A stretch of 64,000 nucleotides of DNA from Acidimicrobiia bacterium (GCA_947476745.1 CANJRG010000013.1:1-64000), one strand, 5' to 3'. Positions 42,887 to 51,307 are shown, numbered from the stretch's first letter. A program made the numbers and translations. Notes: a model not told the origin generated them from the letters alone.

Positions 42887-44272
42887 ATGAGCCCGTCCCG
42901 AGAGCATCCTGCAGCCGATCCGTCGCCCACCGACCCGGGGGGCCGAACGGGCGACGCCCACCGCGAGCCTGCCGTGGGCGAGCGCGCCGGCGACCCCCTC
43001 GCAAGCCAGATCGGGGGCCAGGGCTTCGGCATCGGCGCCATCGCGCCGGCCACGAACCTCGGCGCGGAGATCAGCGCCGACGAACTGTTGACCTGGTTCG
43101 AGGCCCCCTCGAGCGATGAACCGGCCGGCGACGCCGGGGAGCCACGGACCGCGTTCACCGGCGGGCGGCTCCTGGGGGGCGCCACGACGCTACCTGCGGT
43201 GCTGCAACCGCCCGGCGTCCGGCGACGGGTGGCCCTGCACCGCTACGGCGTCGCCCCGTTCGTGCAGCCCTCGGCCCGGCGCAGCCGCCGCAAGCGCCGC
43301 CGTGACTACCGCCAGCTCGGTTTCGTGGAGCTCACGCCCGAGCCGTTGCGCCTGCGGCACCGGATCCTGCCGCGTACCGTGCTGGGCACCTCCCTGATGC
43401 TCGCCGCGCTCGGCGTGGGGGCAGCCTTCTCGGGAGCGGCCTTCTACGCTTACTACGACTGGCGGGCCAGCGAGTCGGAGGCACAGAGTCTGGCCTTCGC
43501 CCAGGGTTTCGAACAGACCTTCACCGGTGCCCAGGAGCAACTCCAGCGCACACGGGACGACGCGGTCGGTGAGGTCACCGCCAGCCTCGAGCCGCTGCGG
43601 GCGTGGGCCGAGGATGCGAACGCAGTGACCGAACTGCCCGCCAAGGTGGGCGGCGGCGTCTTCCTGGTCCGCACCCTCGACACGGCCGGGAAGCCGTCGG
43701 TCGGCTCGGCATTCGTGGTCTCTTCCAGTGCCACGGAGTCGCTGTTGCTGACCAGCTACCAGGTCGTCGCCGCACTCGCGGCGAAGCCCGGGCCGGCCCT
43801 GACCGTGGAGAAGGGCAAGGACAGCTTCAGTGCCGAACTCTGGGCGTGGGACCCCGCGCGGGACCTTGCGTTGTTGAAGACCACCCGGGGTGGGCTGCCT
43901 CAGCTCGACTGGGCACCCGACGACGCAAGAGCCCGAACCGCGGGCAAGCGGGTCTACGCGGTCAGCGGCTTCGGCGGGCAGGGCGCCACCGCTGCGCCCG
44001 GGCTGGCCATCGACGCCAGCGCCGCAGGCATTCGCCACGACACGCCGCTGGGTCCGGAGTTCAGGGGGGCGCCGCTGACCAACGGAGCGGGACAGGTCCT
44101 CGGCGTGGTCAGCACGGCGTACTCACCCACCGGGGTCGATCCCGGGGCGCTCACGTTCGCGCCGTTCATCACCGCCGCGTGCGACAAGCTGCTGCGCTGC
44201 CCCGCGTCGGTGACGGCCACCTCGGCACCGCCGGCCGCACCGGCAGGCAAACCCACCCCCACCACCCGCTGA
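42887..44272 (+). CDS. Membrane-anchored trypsin-fold protein lacking catalytic residues
   Basis: A 461-residue protein. A Pro/Glu/Gly-rich cytoplasmic region (1-160) ends in a basic stretch and a membrane helix (LPRTVLGTSLMLAALGVGAAF, about 165-185), followed by an extracellular coiled segment and a trypsin-like HtrA-type domain (about 250-440). The expected catalytic segments are changed: LLLTSYQVVAAL where HtrA has LTNAHVV (His to Gln), and EFRGAPLTNG where GNSGGPL is normal (Ser lost); the Asp in DLALLK remains. It is therefore probably a pseudo-protease that binds peptide or acts as a scaffold. It follows the PBP gene; a similar layout occurs with periplasmic partners in other actinobacteria only by inference. 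Confidence 0.8.
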   Translation: MSPSREHPAADPSPTDPGGRTGDAHREPAVGERAGDPLASQIGGQGFGIGAIAPATNLGAEISADELLTWFEAPSSDEPAGDAGEPRTAFTGGRLLGGATTLPAVLQPPGVRRRVALHRYGVAPFVQPSARRSRRKRRRDYRQLGFVELTPEPLRLRHRILPRTVLGTSLMLAALGVGAAFSGAAFYAYYDWRASESEAQSLAFAQGFEQTFTGAQEQLQRTRDDAVGEVTASLEPLRAWAEDANAVTELPAKVGGGVFLVRTLDTAGKPSVGSAFVVSSSATESLLLTSYQVVAALAAKPGPALTVEKGKDSFSAELWAWDPARDLALLKTTRGGLPQLDWAPDDARARTAGKRVYAVSGFGGQGATAAPGLAIDASAAGIRHDTPLGPEFRGAPLTNGAGQVLGVVSTAYSPTGVDPGALTFAPFITAACDKLLRCPASVTATSAPPAAPAGKPTPTTR

Positions 44273-44409
44273 TCGCCGCCGGTCTCGGCGACGTCGGCCA
44301 CGCGGCCCTGACCATCCGGACTCGTTGCCATCACTGACATCGATTGTGACGATCGCATGAACAGATGTCGGCTTCGGTGACAAGTTCGTGCCAGCCCCTT
44401 GCCAGCCTC

Positions 44410-44474
44410 GCCTGATGGGGTACAACCGCTATGGAGCCGACGACGACCCGATAGGGACAAGCGGCCCATCAGGC
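44410..44474. ncRNA. Predicted long structured hairpin RNA
   Basis: An extended hairpin can be drawn: GCCTGATGGG (44410-44419) with CCCATCAGGC (44465-44474), a 6-base bulge, CCGCT (44426) with AGCGG (44460), and an apical CCC-GATA-GGG (44447-44456). Both main stems are perfect. It lies about 85 bases upstream of the 45-codon ORF on the plus strand. GCCGAATCCG at 44472-44481 recalls a conserved block of ydaO-type c-di-AMP riboswitches, but the other ydaO blocks are missing. It could be a leader regulating the small ORF. Confidence 0.45.
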
Positions 44475-44560
44475 CGAATCCGTTCTTGCCGATGTGAGCG
44501 ACGGAGAGGCGTCTCGACGGCACCGGGTCGTCGGGGCAATGCGAACAGAAAGGAGCAAGC

Positions 44561-44698
44561 GTGAAGAAGACAACGGCGTCCGATCTCACGCTCATCACCG
44601 GCATGGACCGGGTTCCGTTGACTCGGACCCAGGTTCAGTCCTGGCAGCGGCGTACCGCGGCCGAGACACGAGCAGCGGGAGGCGGCGTCAGCCGCTGA
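44561..44698 (+). CDS. 45-residue small protein behind a structured leader
   Basis: GTG 44561 has AAAGGAGC eight bases upstream, one of the strongest ribosome binding sites in the window. The frame encodes VKKTTASDLTLITGMDRVP then LTRTQVQSWQRRTAAETRAA and GGGVSR. It is basic, with no signal or membrane segment and no recognised family. A terminator-like hairpin follows at 44730-44751 and selD lies beyond it on the opposite strand. The strong site and structured leader argue for real translation, or a leader-peptide role; the function is unknown. Confidence 0.5.
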   Translation: MKKTTASDLTLITGMDRVPLTRTQVQSWQRRTAAETRAAGGGVSR

Positions 44699-44729
44699 CG
44701 CCCGGCGTCATCCGGAGATCCTGAGCTGC

Positions 44730-44751
44730 GCCGCCGGGCCCGCCCGGCGGC
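44730..44751. terminator. Bidirectional hairpin between the small ORF and selD
   Basis: GCCGCCGGG (44730-44738) pairs perfectly with CCCGGCGGC (44743-44751), with a four-base loop and GTTT on the plus side. It sits between the convergent small ORF and selD, a natural place for a shared terminator, though the T-run is short. Confidence 0.55.
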
Positions 44752-44774
44752 GTTTGCCGTTACAGACGGCCCGC

Positions 44775-45848
44775 TCAGACCAGTTCGATCGTGCCCGGAT
44801 CGAGATCGGAGCGCAGCTCGCCGACACGGGCGGCTTGATGGCCGGTGGCCCGCAACTGCGCCACCGCATCGTCGGCCGTCTCTGCAGGGCAGGAGAACAG
44901 CAGCCCGCCGGAGGTCTGTGGGTCGGCCACCAGGGATTCCCAGCGCAGCCGTGCGGCGTCGGAGGTCCACCGCAGGCTCCCCACCACATCGGCGAGGTTC
45001 CGGTCGGTGCCGCCGGGCACGAACCCGTCATCGATGAGGCCACGAACCCCTTCGAGCACGGGCAATGCGTCGAGGTCGATGCGCGCCCCGAGACCGGAGC
45101 CGAGCGCGACCTTGCGCAGGTGACCGACCAGCCCGAACCCGGTGATGTCGGTCGCCGCGGTCGCACCGACGCTGCGAGCCACGTCCGCGGCCTCGGCGTT
45201 GAGGCGGGTCATCCCGGCAACCGCCGCGGCATACGTGGCTGCCAGCCGGCCTCCGGGCTGCACCGCAGCCGGGTCGAGTCGCTTGGTCGCGGTGGCGACG
45301 ACGCCGGTGCCGAGGGCCTTTGTCAGCACCAGCGCCTGGCCGGCACGACCACCGGTGTTGACCAGAAGATCGGCCTCGTCCACCTCGCCGATCACGGCCT
45401 GGCCGTACAGCGGTTCCTCCCCATCGACGGTGTGGCCGCCGACAACCAGCCAGCCACCGGCCGACGCAGTCGCCTCACCGCCGGCCAGCACCTCGCCGAG
45501 CAGGTCGAGCGGCAGGCGACCCTGCGGCCACGCCACGATGTTCAGCGCGAACAGCGGCCGACCGCCCATGGCGTACACATCGCTCGCCGCGTTGGCGGCG
45601 GCGATCGCGCCCCAGGTCCGAGCGTCGTCGACCAGCGGGGTGAAGAAGTCGACCGTGGCGATCAGGGCGCGACCACCCGGGCGACGCCACACTGCGGCGT
45701 CGTCGGCGGTATCCGTCCCGACCAGCAGGTCAGGATGGCTCGGGGTTCGCAAATGGCGCAGCACCTGCGCCAGGTCGGCCGGGCCGAGCTTGCCAGCTCA
45801 ACCGGCGCCGTGACTGAAGGCGGTGAGCCGGATCTGTTCCGTCGTCAC
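44775..45848 (-). CDS. selD: Selenide, water dikinase (selenophosphate synthase), selenoprotein form
   Basis: A 357-residue protein if TGA at 45800-45798 is read as selenocysteine. From GTG 45848 it runs VTTEQIRLTAFSHGAG-Sec-AGKLG, and then continuously. E. coli SelD has IRLTQYSHGAG-Cys17-GCK20; both the Sec (17) and Lys (20) fall at the same numbers, so the TGA is at the catalytic residue. Without it the enzyme would start at 45764 and lack its active site. Later features, DDAAVWRRPGG and ITGFGLVGHL, are conserved. The enzyme makes selenophosphate from selenide and ATP for tRNA-Sec charging. Other selenocysteine machinery (selA, selB, selC) is not in the window but must exist for the gene to work. 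Confidence 0.94.
45786..45800 (-). promoter_or_regulatory. Sec codon of selD with adjacent hairpin
   Basis: UGA at 45800-45798 begins a small stem, GAGCU-GGCA-AGCUC (45799-45786). Bacterial SECIS elements form a hairpin immediately downstream of the Sec UGA, recognised by SelB, normally with a larger stem. This short one may be part of the structure; assignment is tentative. Confidence 0.45.
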
Positions 45849-45983
45849 AGCGCCGTACGATAGCGGCTCCACACGCGCCGCAGCGGCGGGGTTGCCCCCA
45901 TCCGCCCGAATCATCAGCCGGCACCGACCGTGGAGACCCGACCGGCTTCGATCAATGACACCCTCGATCAGACCCGGTTTCGA

Positions 45984-46235
45984 TCAGAGCCGACCGTCGA
46001 AGCGGCCGGACACGTCGGTCAAAAGCAGCCGCCCGGCAGCCGTGGTCGTTGCAACGTATACCGGGCGGTCGCCGACCAGCAGCTCGACGCGCATTCCTTT
46101 GGCCGCGACGCCGAAGGCACTCCCGAGATCGGCCTCGATGGCCGCACGGCTCTGTTCGATCAGCCCCAGCAACCGGTCCCTGGACCGGCGCTGGAACTCC
46201 TCGATGTCAAGATCGACGTACTCTTCGATGCCCAT
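45984..46235 (-). CDS. Small protein of unknown function
   Basis: An 83-residue protein (MGIEEYVDLDIEEFQRRSRD at the start). A helical N-terminal half is followed by a beta-rich part, VELLVGDRPVYVATTTAAGRLLLTDVSGRF. The acidic-basic alternation looks like a real small folded protein. It lies 74 bases after the MaoC gene on the same strand and may share its transcript. No family is recognised. ATG 46235 was selected because the frame upstream has Arg-rich shadow composition. Confidence 0.55.
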   Translation of the reverse strand: MGIEEYVDLDIEEFQRRSRDRLLGLIEQSRAAIEADLGSAFGVAAKGMRVELLVGDRPVYVATTTAAGRLLLTDVSGRFDGRL

Positions 46236-46309
46236 CGTCGGCGAGATCCTCTGCACATGGGACGAGGCGTCGTCCCCCGGCCCGGACCGGCTTCCCCGCC
46301 CCCTGCGGA

Positions 46310-46732
46310 TCAGGGATCGAGGCGGGCCGTGGCCGAACCAGTGAGCACCGCTTCGCCGTTCTGGTTGGTCGTCGTGATGGTGACCTCGGCGACCGTATCG
46401 GCGCCCTCGGCGCGGACCGCGGAGACCTCGATCGCCGTGGTCAAGGTATCGCCGGGCCACACCTGACGGACGAAGCGGACGCCGTAGTTGGTCAGACGCC
46501 CGTCACCGACGAAGTTGGTCACCGCCTTGCCGGTGAGGCCCATGGTGAGCATGCCGTGGGCGAACACCGTGGGGTATCCGGCCACCTGGGTGGCCCAGAT
46601 CTCGTCGCTGTGGATCGGGTTGTAGTCGCCCGACGCCCCGGCGTACTGGACGATCTGGGTACGGGAGAGGTTGTCGACGACCTGCTCGCTGTAGGTGTCG
46701 CCGACCTTGATCTTGGATGCGCTCAGTGCCAT
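46310..46732 (-). CDS. MaoC-like hydratase (HadB-like)
   Basis: A 140-residue hot-dog protein. VQYAGASGDYNPIHSDEIWAT contains the hydratase-2 motif (catalytic Asp in SGD, His in PIH), followed by FAHGMLTMGLTGKA. In mycobacteria the equivalent HadB supplies the catalytic residues of a heterodimer with a HadA- or HadC-type subunit. Here the upstream gene, 13 bases away, encodes such a partner. The pair may dehydrate 3-hydroxyacyl-thioesters in fatty acid elongation, or act as an enoyl-CoA hydratase; the sequence does not decide between the two. Confidence 0.92.
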   Translation of the reverse strand: MALSASKIKVGDTYSEQVVDNLSRTQIVQYAGASGDYNPIHSDEIWATQVAGYPTVFAHGMLTMGLTGKAVTNFVGDGRLTNYGVRFVRQVWPGDTLTTAIEVSAVRAEGADTVAEVTITTTNQNGEAVLTGSATARLDP

Positions 46733-46745
46733 GTCCGCCGTCCTC

Positions 46746-47246
46746 TCAGCTCTCGATGACCCGCTCGGTGCGCACGCCCACGCCGCGGGCGGTGATCACC
46801 AGCTCGCCGTTCTGGTCCCGGTACTCGGTGATGTTCTCGGTGAAGACCAGCTTGCCGGAGCGCTTGCCTTCCTTGTCCCACGTCTTGCCGGGCAGTTCCG
46901 TACCGGTCAGTATGTCGCCGGGACGGAGCTGGCGATGGTAGGTGAAGTGCTGCTCGGCATGCAGGCCGCCGGAGGCCGCGCCGGAGCTCTCGCCATCCTT
47001 CTTCTCGCGCGTGACACCGGAGGGCTCTCGGCCGGACCCGAACCACGGCTGGCCGATCTTCGGGCGCAGGAAGTAGTTGGGGTCGAACTGGGCGCTGGAC
47101 TGGGCGAAGGTGGGCGGGGCGATGATCCCACCCACCTCGGTGCTGGCCGCATACTCGGCGTCGCTGTAGATGGGATTGGCATCTCCCACCGCACGGGCGA
47201 ACATCAGAATGTGGCTGGCCTCGACGGGAAAGCGCTCGATGGCCAT
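46746..47246 (-). CDS. MaoC N-terminal-domain protein (HadA/HadC-like partner)
   Basis: A 166-residue protein with the MaoC N-terminal-type hot-dog domain: FARAVGDANPIYSDAEYAAS near the N-terminus, PPTFAQSSAQFDPNY, then HAEQHFTYHRQLRPGDIL. The catalytic D-x4-H of the active subunit is incomplete (GDANPIYS has Tyr where the catalytic His is expected), as in HadA/HadC subunits that mainly bind the acyl chain. It precedes the HadB-like gene in the same operon by 13 bases, so they are probably one heterodimeric dehydratase. ATG 47246 has AAGGGGG upstream. Confidence 0.9.
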   Translation of the reverse strand: MAIERFPVEASHILMFARAVGDANPIYSDAEYAASTEVGGIIAPPTFAQSSAQFDPNYFLRPKIGQPWFGSGREPSGVTREKKDGESSGAASGGLHAEQHFTYHRQLRPGDILTGTELPGKTWDKEGKRSGKLVFTENITEYRDQNGELVITARGVGVRTERVIES

Positions 47247-47370
47247 GAATCCCCCTTCTCGACGGGTGGTCTGTCGGATCGTCGTTCTAGCACCTTCCCC
47301 GACCGTCGGCTCGCAGGCGACTTGGGTCGCAGATGCGCGGCCCGCTCCGCCGGTCGGCGTGCCGGCCCTG

Positions 47371-47868
47371 TCAGGCCTGGCTCTCGGCCGCCGCCTTGAT
47401 GCCCTCGAGAACGGCGGTCATGCCGGCCTGGTACTCCGCCAGTCGGCGCTCGATGATCCGCTGCTCCTTGTCGGGCATGGCAGCGATGGCATCGGTGATA
47501 CCCGACGGGCCGGGGCCCATACGTACCGACTCGGTCAGGGCGGTGCCCGAACCGGTCGGGGCGAGGCTGAAGGACCACACCGCGCCCGGCTCGTCCACCT
47601 CGCCCAGGCACCAGGCGAAACGATGGGGTGCGTCGAACTCGGTGACCGCGCACACCGTCTCCCACCGGCCGCGGGCGGGGTGTTCCTGGATGCCCTCGAA
47701 CCGGGCCCCGAGCGACGGCCCCGACGCCCCGTCGAGCCAGCGCCCGCCGCGGTTCTCGGGGCTCCATTGGCCGAAGCGAGTGAGATCGGTACAGATCGTC
47801 CACACCTGCTCGGGCGAGGCCACGATGTCGACGGTCACGGTTGCGGTGGGGGCATCGACGAAACGCAT
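47371..47868 (-). CDS. SRPBCC-superfamily lipid/ligand-binding protein
   Basis: A 165-residue START-like (SRPBCC) protein. MRFVDAPTATVTVDIVASPEQVWTICTDLTRFGQWSPE begins the typical helix-grip fold, with GGRWLDGASGPSLGARFEG and CAVTEFDAPHRFAWCLGE following the usual order of polyketide-cyclase/dehydrase-type members. It probably binds a small hydrophobic ligand. No catalytic residue stands out. ATG 47868 was selected; frames upstream overlap the EthD gene region on the other strand. Confidence 0.88.
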   Translation of the reverse strand: MRFVDAPTATVTVDIVASPEQVWTICTDLTRFGQWSPENRGGRWLDGASGPSLGARFEGIQEHPARGRWETVCAVTEFDAPHRFAWCLGEVDEPGAVWSFSLAPTGSGTALTESVRMGPGPSGITDAIAAMPDKEQRIIERRLAEYQAGMTAVLEGIKAAAESQA

Positions 47869-47991
47869 GGGGGACCTCGGGAGGTGAGCGGGCCAGGAAC
47901 GCCCCGAAGCTAGCCCCTCCACCGAACCGCTATTCGCGTCCCTGGACCCATCGGGACACTCGAGCGGCGCCGGGCGTGGCACACTGCGGCC

Positions 47992-48561
47992 ATGCTCGAG
48001 TTTCTCGCTCTCGGATCCGATCCCGCTGCGGCCAAGGCCGTGGCCCAAGAACTGGGCGGGATCGCCTACCTCTCCGGCGGCAGCGGCGAAGGACGTCCGT
48101 TCGCGTCGATCGTTCGCGTCGCCACCTCCGACCCTGCAGGACTGGCCCCGGCCTCCGATCTCGGGCTCTACCTGGCCTTCAGCCGGTCCATGCGGGCCCA
48201 TCCCCACAACTGGACCGGACCCAACCCCACCCCCGGTGTGGTGGCGGCCTTCGGCCTGGTGCGCCGGAGCGACCATTCCCACCTCGAGTCCGACGCCCAC
48301 TGGCGCGACATCCACGCACCGCTGGCGTTGCGCATTCACATCGGCATGTGGGCCTACACCCAGTGCAGCATCGTGGAACGGTTCTCCGGCGAGGACTACG
48401 ACGGCATCGCCCTGTGCGGGTTCGGGTCCGACGACGACCTGCGCCAGCGGTTCTTCGACGGCCCCGAGGGCCAGCAGGCCATCCGTGACGACGTGACCAG
48501 CTTCGCCGACACCCAGCGGTCGCCGCGCCGGGTGCTGTGCCAGGAGTGGACCTTCCGCTGA
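47992..48561 (+). CDS. EthD-domain protein
   Basis: A 189-residue protein with the dimeric alpha/beta-barrel EthD fold. LVRRSDHSHLESDAHWRDIHAPLALRIHIGMWAYTQCSIVERF matches the family's HWxxxHAPLALR core, which carries the His. The N-terminal 80 residues, including GLYLAFSRSMRAHPHNWTGPNPTP, form a preceding half-repeat. EthD-like proteins act in ether and aromatic degradation with P450 systems. It begins 123 bases from the divergent SRPBCC gene; a common regulator site was not seen. Confidence 0.85.
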   Translation: MLEFLALGSDPAAAKAVAQELGGIAYLSGGSGEGRPFASIVRVATSDPAGLAPASDLGLYLAFSRSMRAHPHNWTGPNPTPGVVAAFGLVRRSDHSHLESDAHWRDIHAPLALRIHIGMWAYTQCSIVERFSGEDYDGIALCGFGSDDDLRQRFFDGPEGQQAIRDDVTSFADTQRSPRRVLCQEWTFR

Positions 48562-48661
48562 GGACGGCGACGGCGACGGCGCCATGTGCTGCGCGGCCGC
48601 CGGTGCCGGGCGGTAGGTTCGCCCGCCACCGGCGCCGGCCGGCCGAACTGCAGGAGGAACC

Positions 48662-49072
48662 GTGACCGACATCGACCTCGACGCCACCCGCCGGGTCCAC
48701 GAGCTGATGCCCTACACCCGCCTGCTCGGGGTCGAGGTGGAACGCTTCGACGCCGACGAGGTCCGGGCCCGGATCGCCTGGGCACCCGAACGTTGCACCA
48801 GCAACGGGCTGCTGCACGGCGGCCTGCTGATGAGCCTCGCCGACTCGCTCGGCGCCATGGTGGCCTTCGCCAACCTGCCGGCCGACGCCGCAGGCACCAC
48901 CACGGTCAGCTCGTCCACCAACTTCCTGCGTGGCGTGGCCAGCGGCGCGCTGCACGGCGTGGCCCGGGCACTGCACAAGGGCCGCACCACCGTGGTGGCC
49001 GACACCGAGCTGTTCGACGACGCCGGCCGCCTGGTCGGACGGGTCACGCAGACCCAGTTGTTCCTGCGCTGA
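48662..49072 (+). CDS. PaaI-type thioesterase (hot-dog fold)
   Basis: A 136-residue acyl-CoA thioesterase. The catalytic region reads ERCTSNGLLHGGLLMSLADSLGAMVAF, giving the family's HGG and an Asp on the following helix; VSSSTNFLRGVASGALHGVARALHKGRTTVVAD is the C-terminal half. It should hydrolyse aryl- or acyl-CoA esters to release CoA. GTG 48662 follows AGGAGGAA. It is a stand-alone gene of a type often found in aromatic or fatty-acid catabolism. Confidence 0.93.
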   Translation: MTDIDLDATRRVHELMPYTRLLGVEVERFDADEVRARIAWAPERCTSNGLLHGGLLMSLADSLGAMVAFANLPADAAGTTTVSSSTNFLRGVASGALHGVARALHKGRTTVVADTELFDDAGRLVGRVTQTQLFLR

Positions 49073-49149
49073 CCGCCGGGCCGTCGTCACGGTCCTCTCC
49101 GGGGCCGTCCTCGGTGCCGTCTTCGGGAGGCAGCCGCAAGCCGGCGGGC

Positions 49150-50157
49150 TCAGTGCAGGGCGGCGTTGAGTCCGTCCCAGCCTGCGCTCGTGCGCGGCAC
49201 CGCCTCGATGGCACCGCTCTGGCTGTTGCGACGGTACAGCAGCCCCGCCGCCCCGGACAGCTCCTTGCCCTTGACGACCTTGCCGTCGGGCAGCACCACC
49301 CGAGATCCGGCGGTGACGTAGCAGCCGGCCTCCACGATGCAGTCGTCGCCGAGGCTGATCCCGATGCCGCCGTTGGCCCCGATGAGGCACCGCTCGCCCA
49401 CCCGGACGACCTCCTTGCCCCCGCCGGAGAGGGTGCCCATGATCGACGCCCCGCCACCGACGTCGGAGTTCGCCCCGACGATGACGCCCTGTGAGATGCG
49501 GCCCTCCACCATGGCCGGCCCGAGCGTGCCGGCGTTGAAGTTGCAGAATCCCTCGTGCATGACCACGGTGCCCTCGGCAAGGTGGGCACCGAGACGAACC
49601 CGGTCGGCGTCCGCGATGCGGACCCCGGAGGGCACGACGTAGTCGACCATGCGGGGGAACTTGTCGACGCCGAGCACGTTGCAGCTGCGACCGCGGCTCA
49701 GCAGCAGCGCCCGGGTGGTGTCGAAGTCGTTGGTGTCGCACGGCCCCGCCGTGGTCCACACCACGTTGTTGAGGATGCCGAAGAGGCCGTCGAGGTTCTG
49801 CTCGTTGGGCCGGACCAGCCGTCCTGACAGCAGGTGCAGCCGCAGGTAGGCCTCGGCGGGATCCGCGGGACCGGACCCGAGGTCGGCGGCGACCACCGAC
49901 ACCACCTCGGTACGGACCCGGCGGTCGGGGTCCTCGGCCACGAACCCCGAGAGATCGACGCCGAGACCGGCGACGGCCGCCGCTGCGGCGAGGTCGGACC
50001 CGGCGAGCACGTGGGTGCCGGCGTCGGTGAACGCCGGGCCGAGATCGGCCTGCGACCACGCACCGAGCTGGAAGCGCAGGAATCGGACGTCGAGGATGAT
50101 CTGGGTGTCGCCGACCAACGAACGGGTTGCGACACCGATGCCAACGGCTCCGGTCAT
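49150..50157 (-). CDS. dapD: 2,3,4,5-tetrahydropyridine-2,6-dicarboxylate N-succinyltransferase
   Basis: A 335-residue succinyltransferase in the succinylase branch of lysine/meso-diaminopimelate synthesis. The C-terminal left-handed beta-helix is visible as hexapeptide-like repeats ([35 protein letters not shown] and later [18 protein letters not shown]), including the [10 protein letters not shown] acyl-acceptor region. The N-terminal globular part ([13 protein letters not shown]) is of actinobacterial type. ATG 50157 was chosen over the longer frame. dapE and dapC, which act on its product, lie at 60172 and 61324. Confidence 0.95.
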   Translation of the reverse strand: MTGAVGIGVATRSLVGDTQIILDVRFLRFQLGAWSQADLGPAFTDAGTHVLAGSDLAAAAAVAGLGVDLSGFVAEDPDRRVRTEVVSVVAADLGSGPADPAEAYLRLHLLSGRLVRPNEQNLDGLFGILNNVVWTTAGPCDTNDFDTTRALLLSRGRSCNVLGVDKFPRMVDYVVPSGVRIADADRVRLGAHLAEGTVVMHEGFCNFNAGTLGPAMVEGRISQGVIVGANSDVGGGASIMGTLSGGGKEVVRVGERCLIGANGGIGISLGDDCIVEAGCYVTAGSRVVLPDGKVVKGKELSGAAGLLYRRNSQSGAIEAVPRTSAGWDGLNAALH

Positions 50158-50273
50158 GGCTGGCACCCTAGTGGCGGGCCCACCTCCGGTGACACCCGGG
50201 CGGGGCATTCGGGGCCGGCGCAGACGCCGCGCGCACGACCCTCGATTCGCTACCCTGCCGACGTGATTCGGTC

Positions 50274-51155
50274 ATGAACGGTCGTGCCGAAGAGCTCTCC
50301 GACCTCGATGACGTGTCAGCCCCCGATGGGGTCGTGGTCCCGGACAACCCGTTCCTGGTCGCCTGGGAGCGCCGGACCGGCTCGATCCTCATCGCCGCCG
50401 CCATCGCCCCGCTCGCCGCCGCGTTGGCGGGAACCCGTTCGGGCGAATCGATGCTCGGCCTCGACCTGGTGTCCTGGACGATCTTCATCGTCGACTACCT
50501 CGTCCACCTCCGCCATCGCAAGGGGTACGCCCGCAGCAAGCTCGGGCTGTTCGACCTCGGAATCGTGCTGTTCACGGCGCCGTGGTACGTGATCCCCGGG
50601 GCAGGGGTGGCCCTGACCTTCGCCACCCGTCTGGGCCGTCTGGGCCGTCTGGGCCGGGTGTTCCTGGTCTCCTCGAAGCAGACGAAACTGCGCGACCTCG
50701 CTCGTCGGCTCGGCGCGGCGGCGCTCTACAGCATCGTGCTGATGATCGTGTGCGCGCTGGTGGTGCAGGCGGTGGAGCCCGCGTCGTCGGGGTTCCTCAC
50801 CTTCGGCGACTCGATGTGGTGGTCGATCGTGACCTTCACGACGGTCGGCTACGGCGACCTCTACCCGGTGACCACGCCCGGGCGGTTGGCCGGGGTCCTG
50901 CTCATGATCGGCGGCGTGGCCCTCATCGGCAGCTTGGCCGGAACCCTCGGCTCGTTCTTCTCTCCTGGGGAGGAAGCGGAAGCCGCCGCCGGACACGAGG
51001 CGGACGACGACCCACCCGCCGGGGGCGCGTCGCCGGTGACGCTCACCGAGGCCACCGCCACCGAGTTGCTGGCCGAGCTGCAACGCTTGCGGGCCGAGGT
51101 GGCACAGCTGCGCCGTGCCGAACCCGGACCGGACAGCGACCCGGGCGCCTGCTGA
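50274..51155 (+). CDS. Two-pore-type potassium channel protein
   Basis: A 293-residue membrane protein. It has four N-terminal hydrophobic segments (about 35-125) ending in a charged region (TRLGRLGRLGRVFLVSS), then the pore module: membrane helix, pore helix MWWSIVTFTTVGYGDLYPVTTPGR with the intact TVGYGD selectivity filter, and the inner helix LAGVLLMIGGVALIGSLAGTL. The C-terminus is a Glu/Ala-rich coiled region, LLAELQRLRAEVAQLRR, that may aid tetramer assembly. Arg-rich S4-like periodicity is weak, so voltage gating is unsure. ATG 50274 is used. Confidence 0.92.
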   Translation: MNGRAEELSDLDDVSAPDGVVVPDNPFLVAWERRTGSILIAAAIAPLAAALAGTRSGESMLGLDLVSWTIFIVDYLVHLRHRKGYARSKLGLFDLGIVLFTAPWYVIPGAGVALTFATRLGRLGRLGRVFLVSSKQTKLRDLARRLGAAALYSIVLMIVCALVVQAVEPASSGFLTFGDSMWWSIVTFTTVGYGDLYPVTTPGRLAGVLLMIGGVALIGSLAGTLGSFFSPGEEAEAAAGHEADDDPPAGGASPVTLTEATATELLAELQRLRAEVAQLRRAEPGPDSDPGAC

Positions 51156-51307
51156 CCCCCCGATCCCGTGGTCCGTCCACGGGCCGGGACGTCGACACCG
51201 GCCCGGTCTGACGGCACTCGAGCGAGACGTCCCGGAAGGTCGACTGTCGGCGACGTGGGGACCATCGGCTCTACGTCGGAGCTGACCGGAGCGGCAGGGT
51301 GACCGCC

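Noticed and set aside
44410-44560. ydaO-type c-di-AMP riboswitch
   Set aside because: Only the GCCGAATCCG block resembles the family. GGGGTGAATC and the CTAACCTCGTAAGCG block are absent.
45764-45848. SelD beginning at 45764 without a selenocysteine
   Set aside because: That start drops the catalytic Cys/Sec region and Lys20, whereas the continuous frame through TGA aligns exactly with E. coli SelD.
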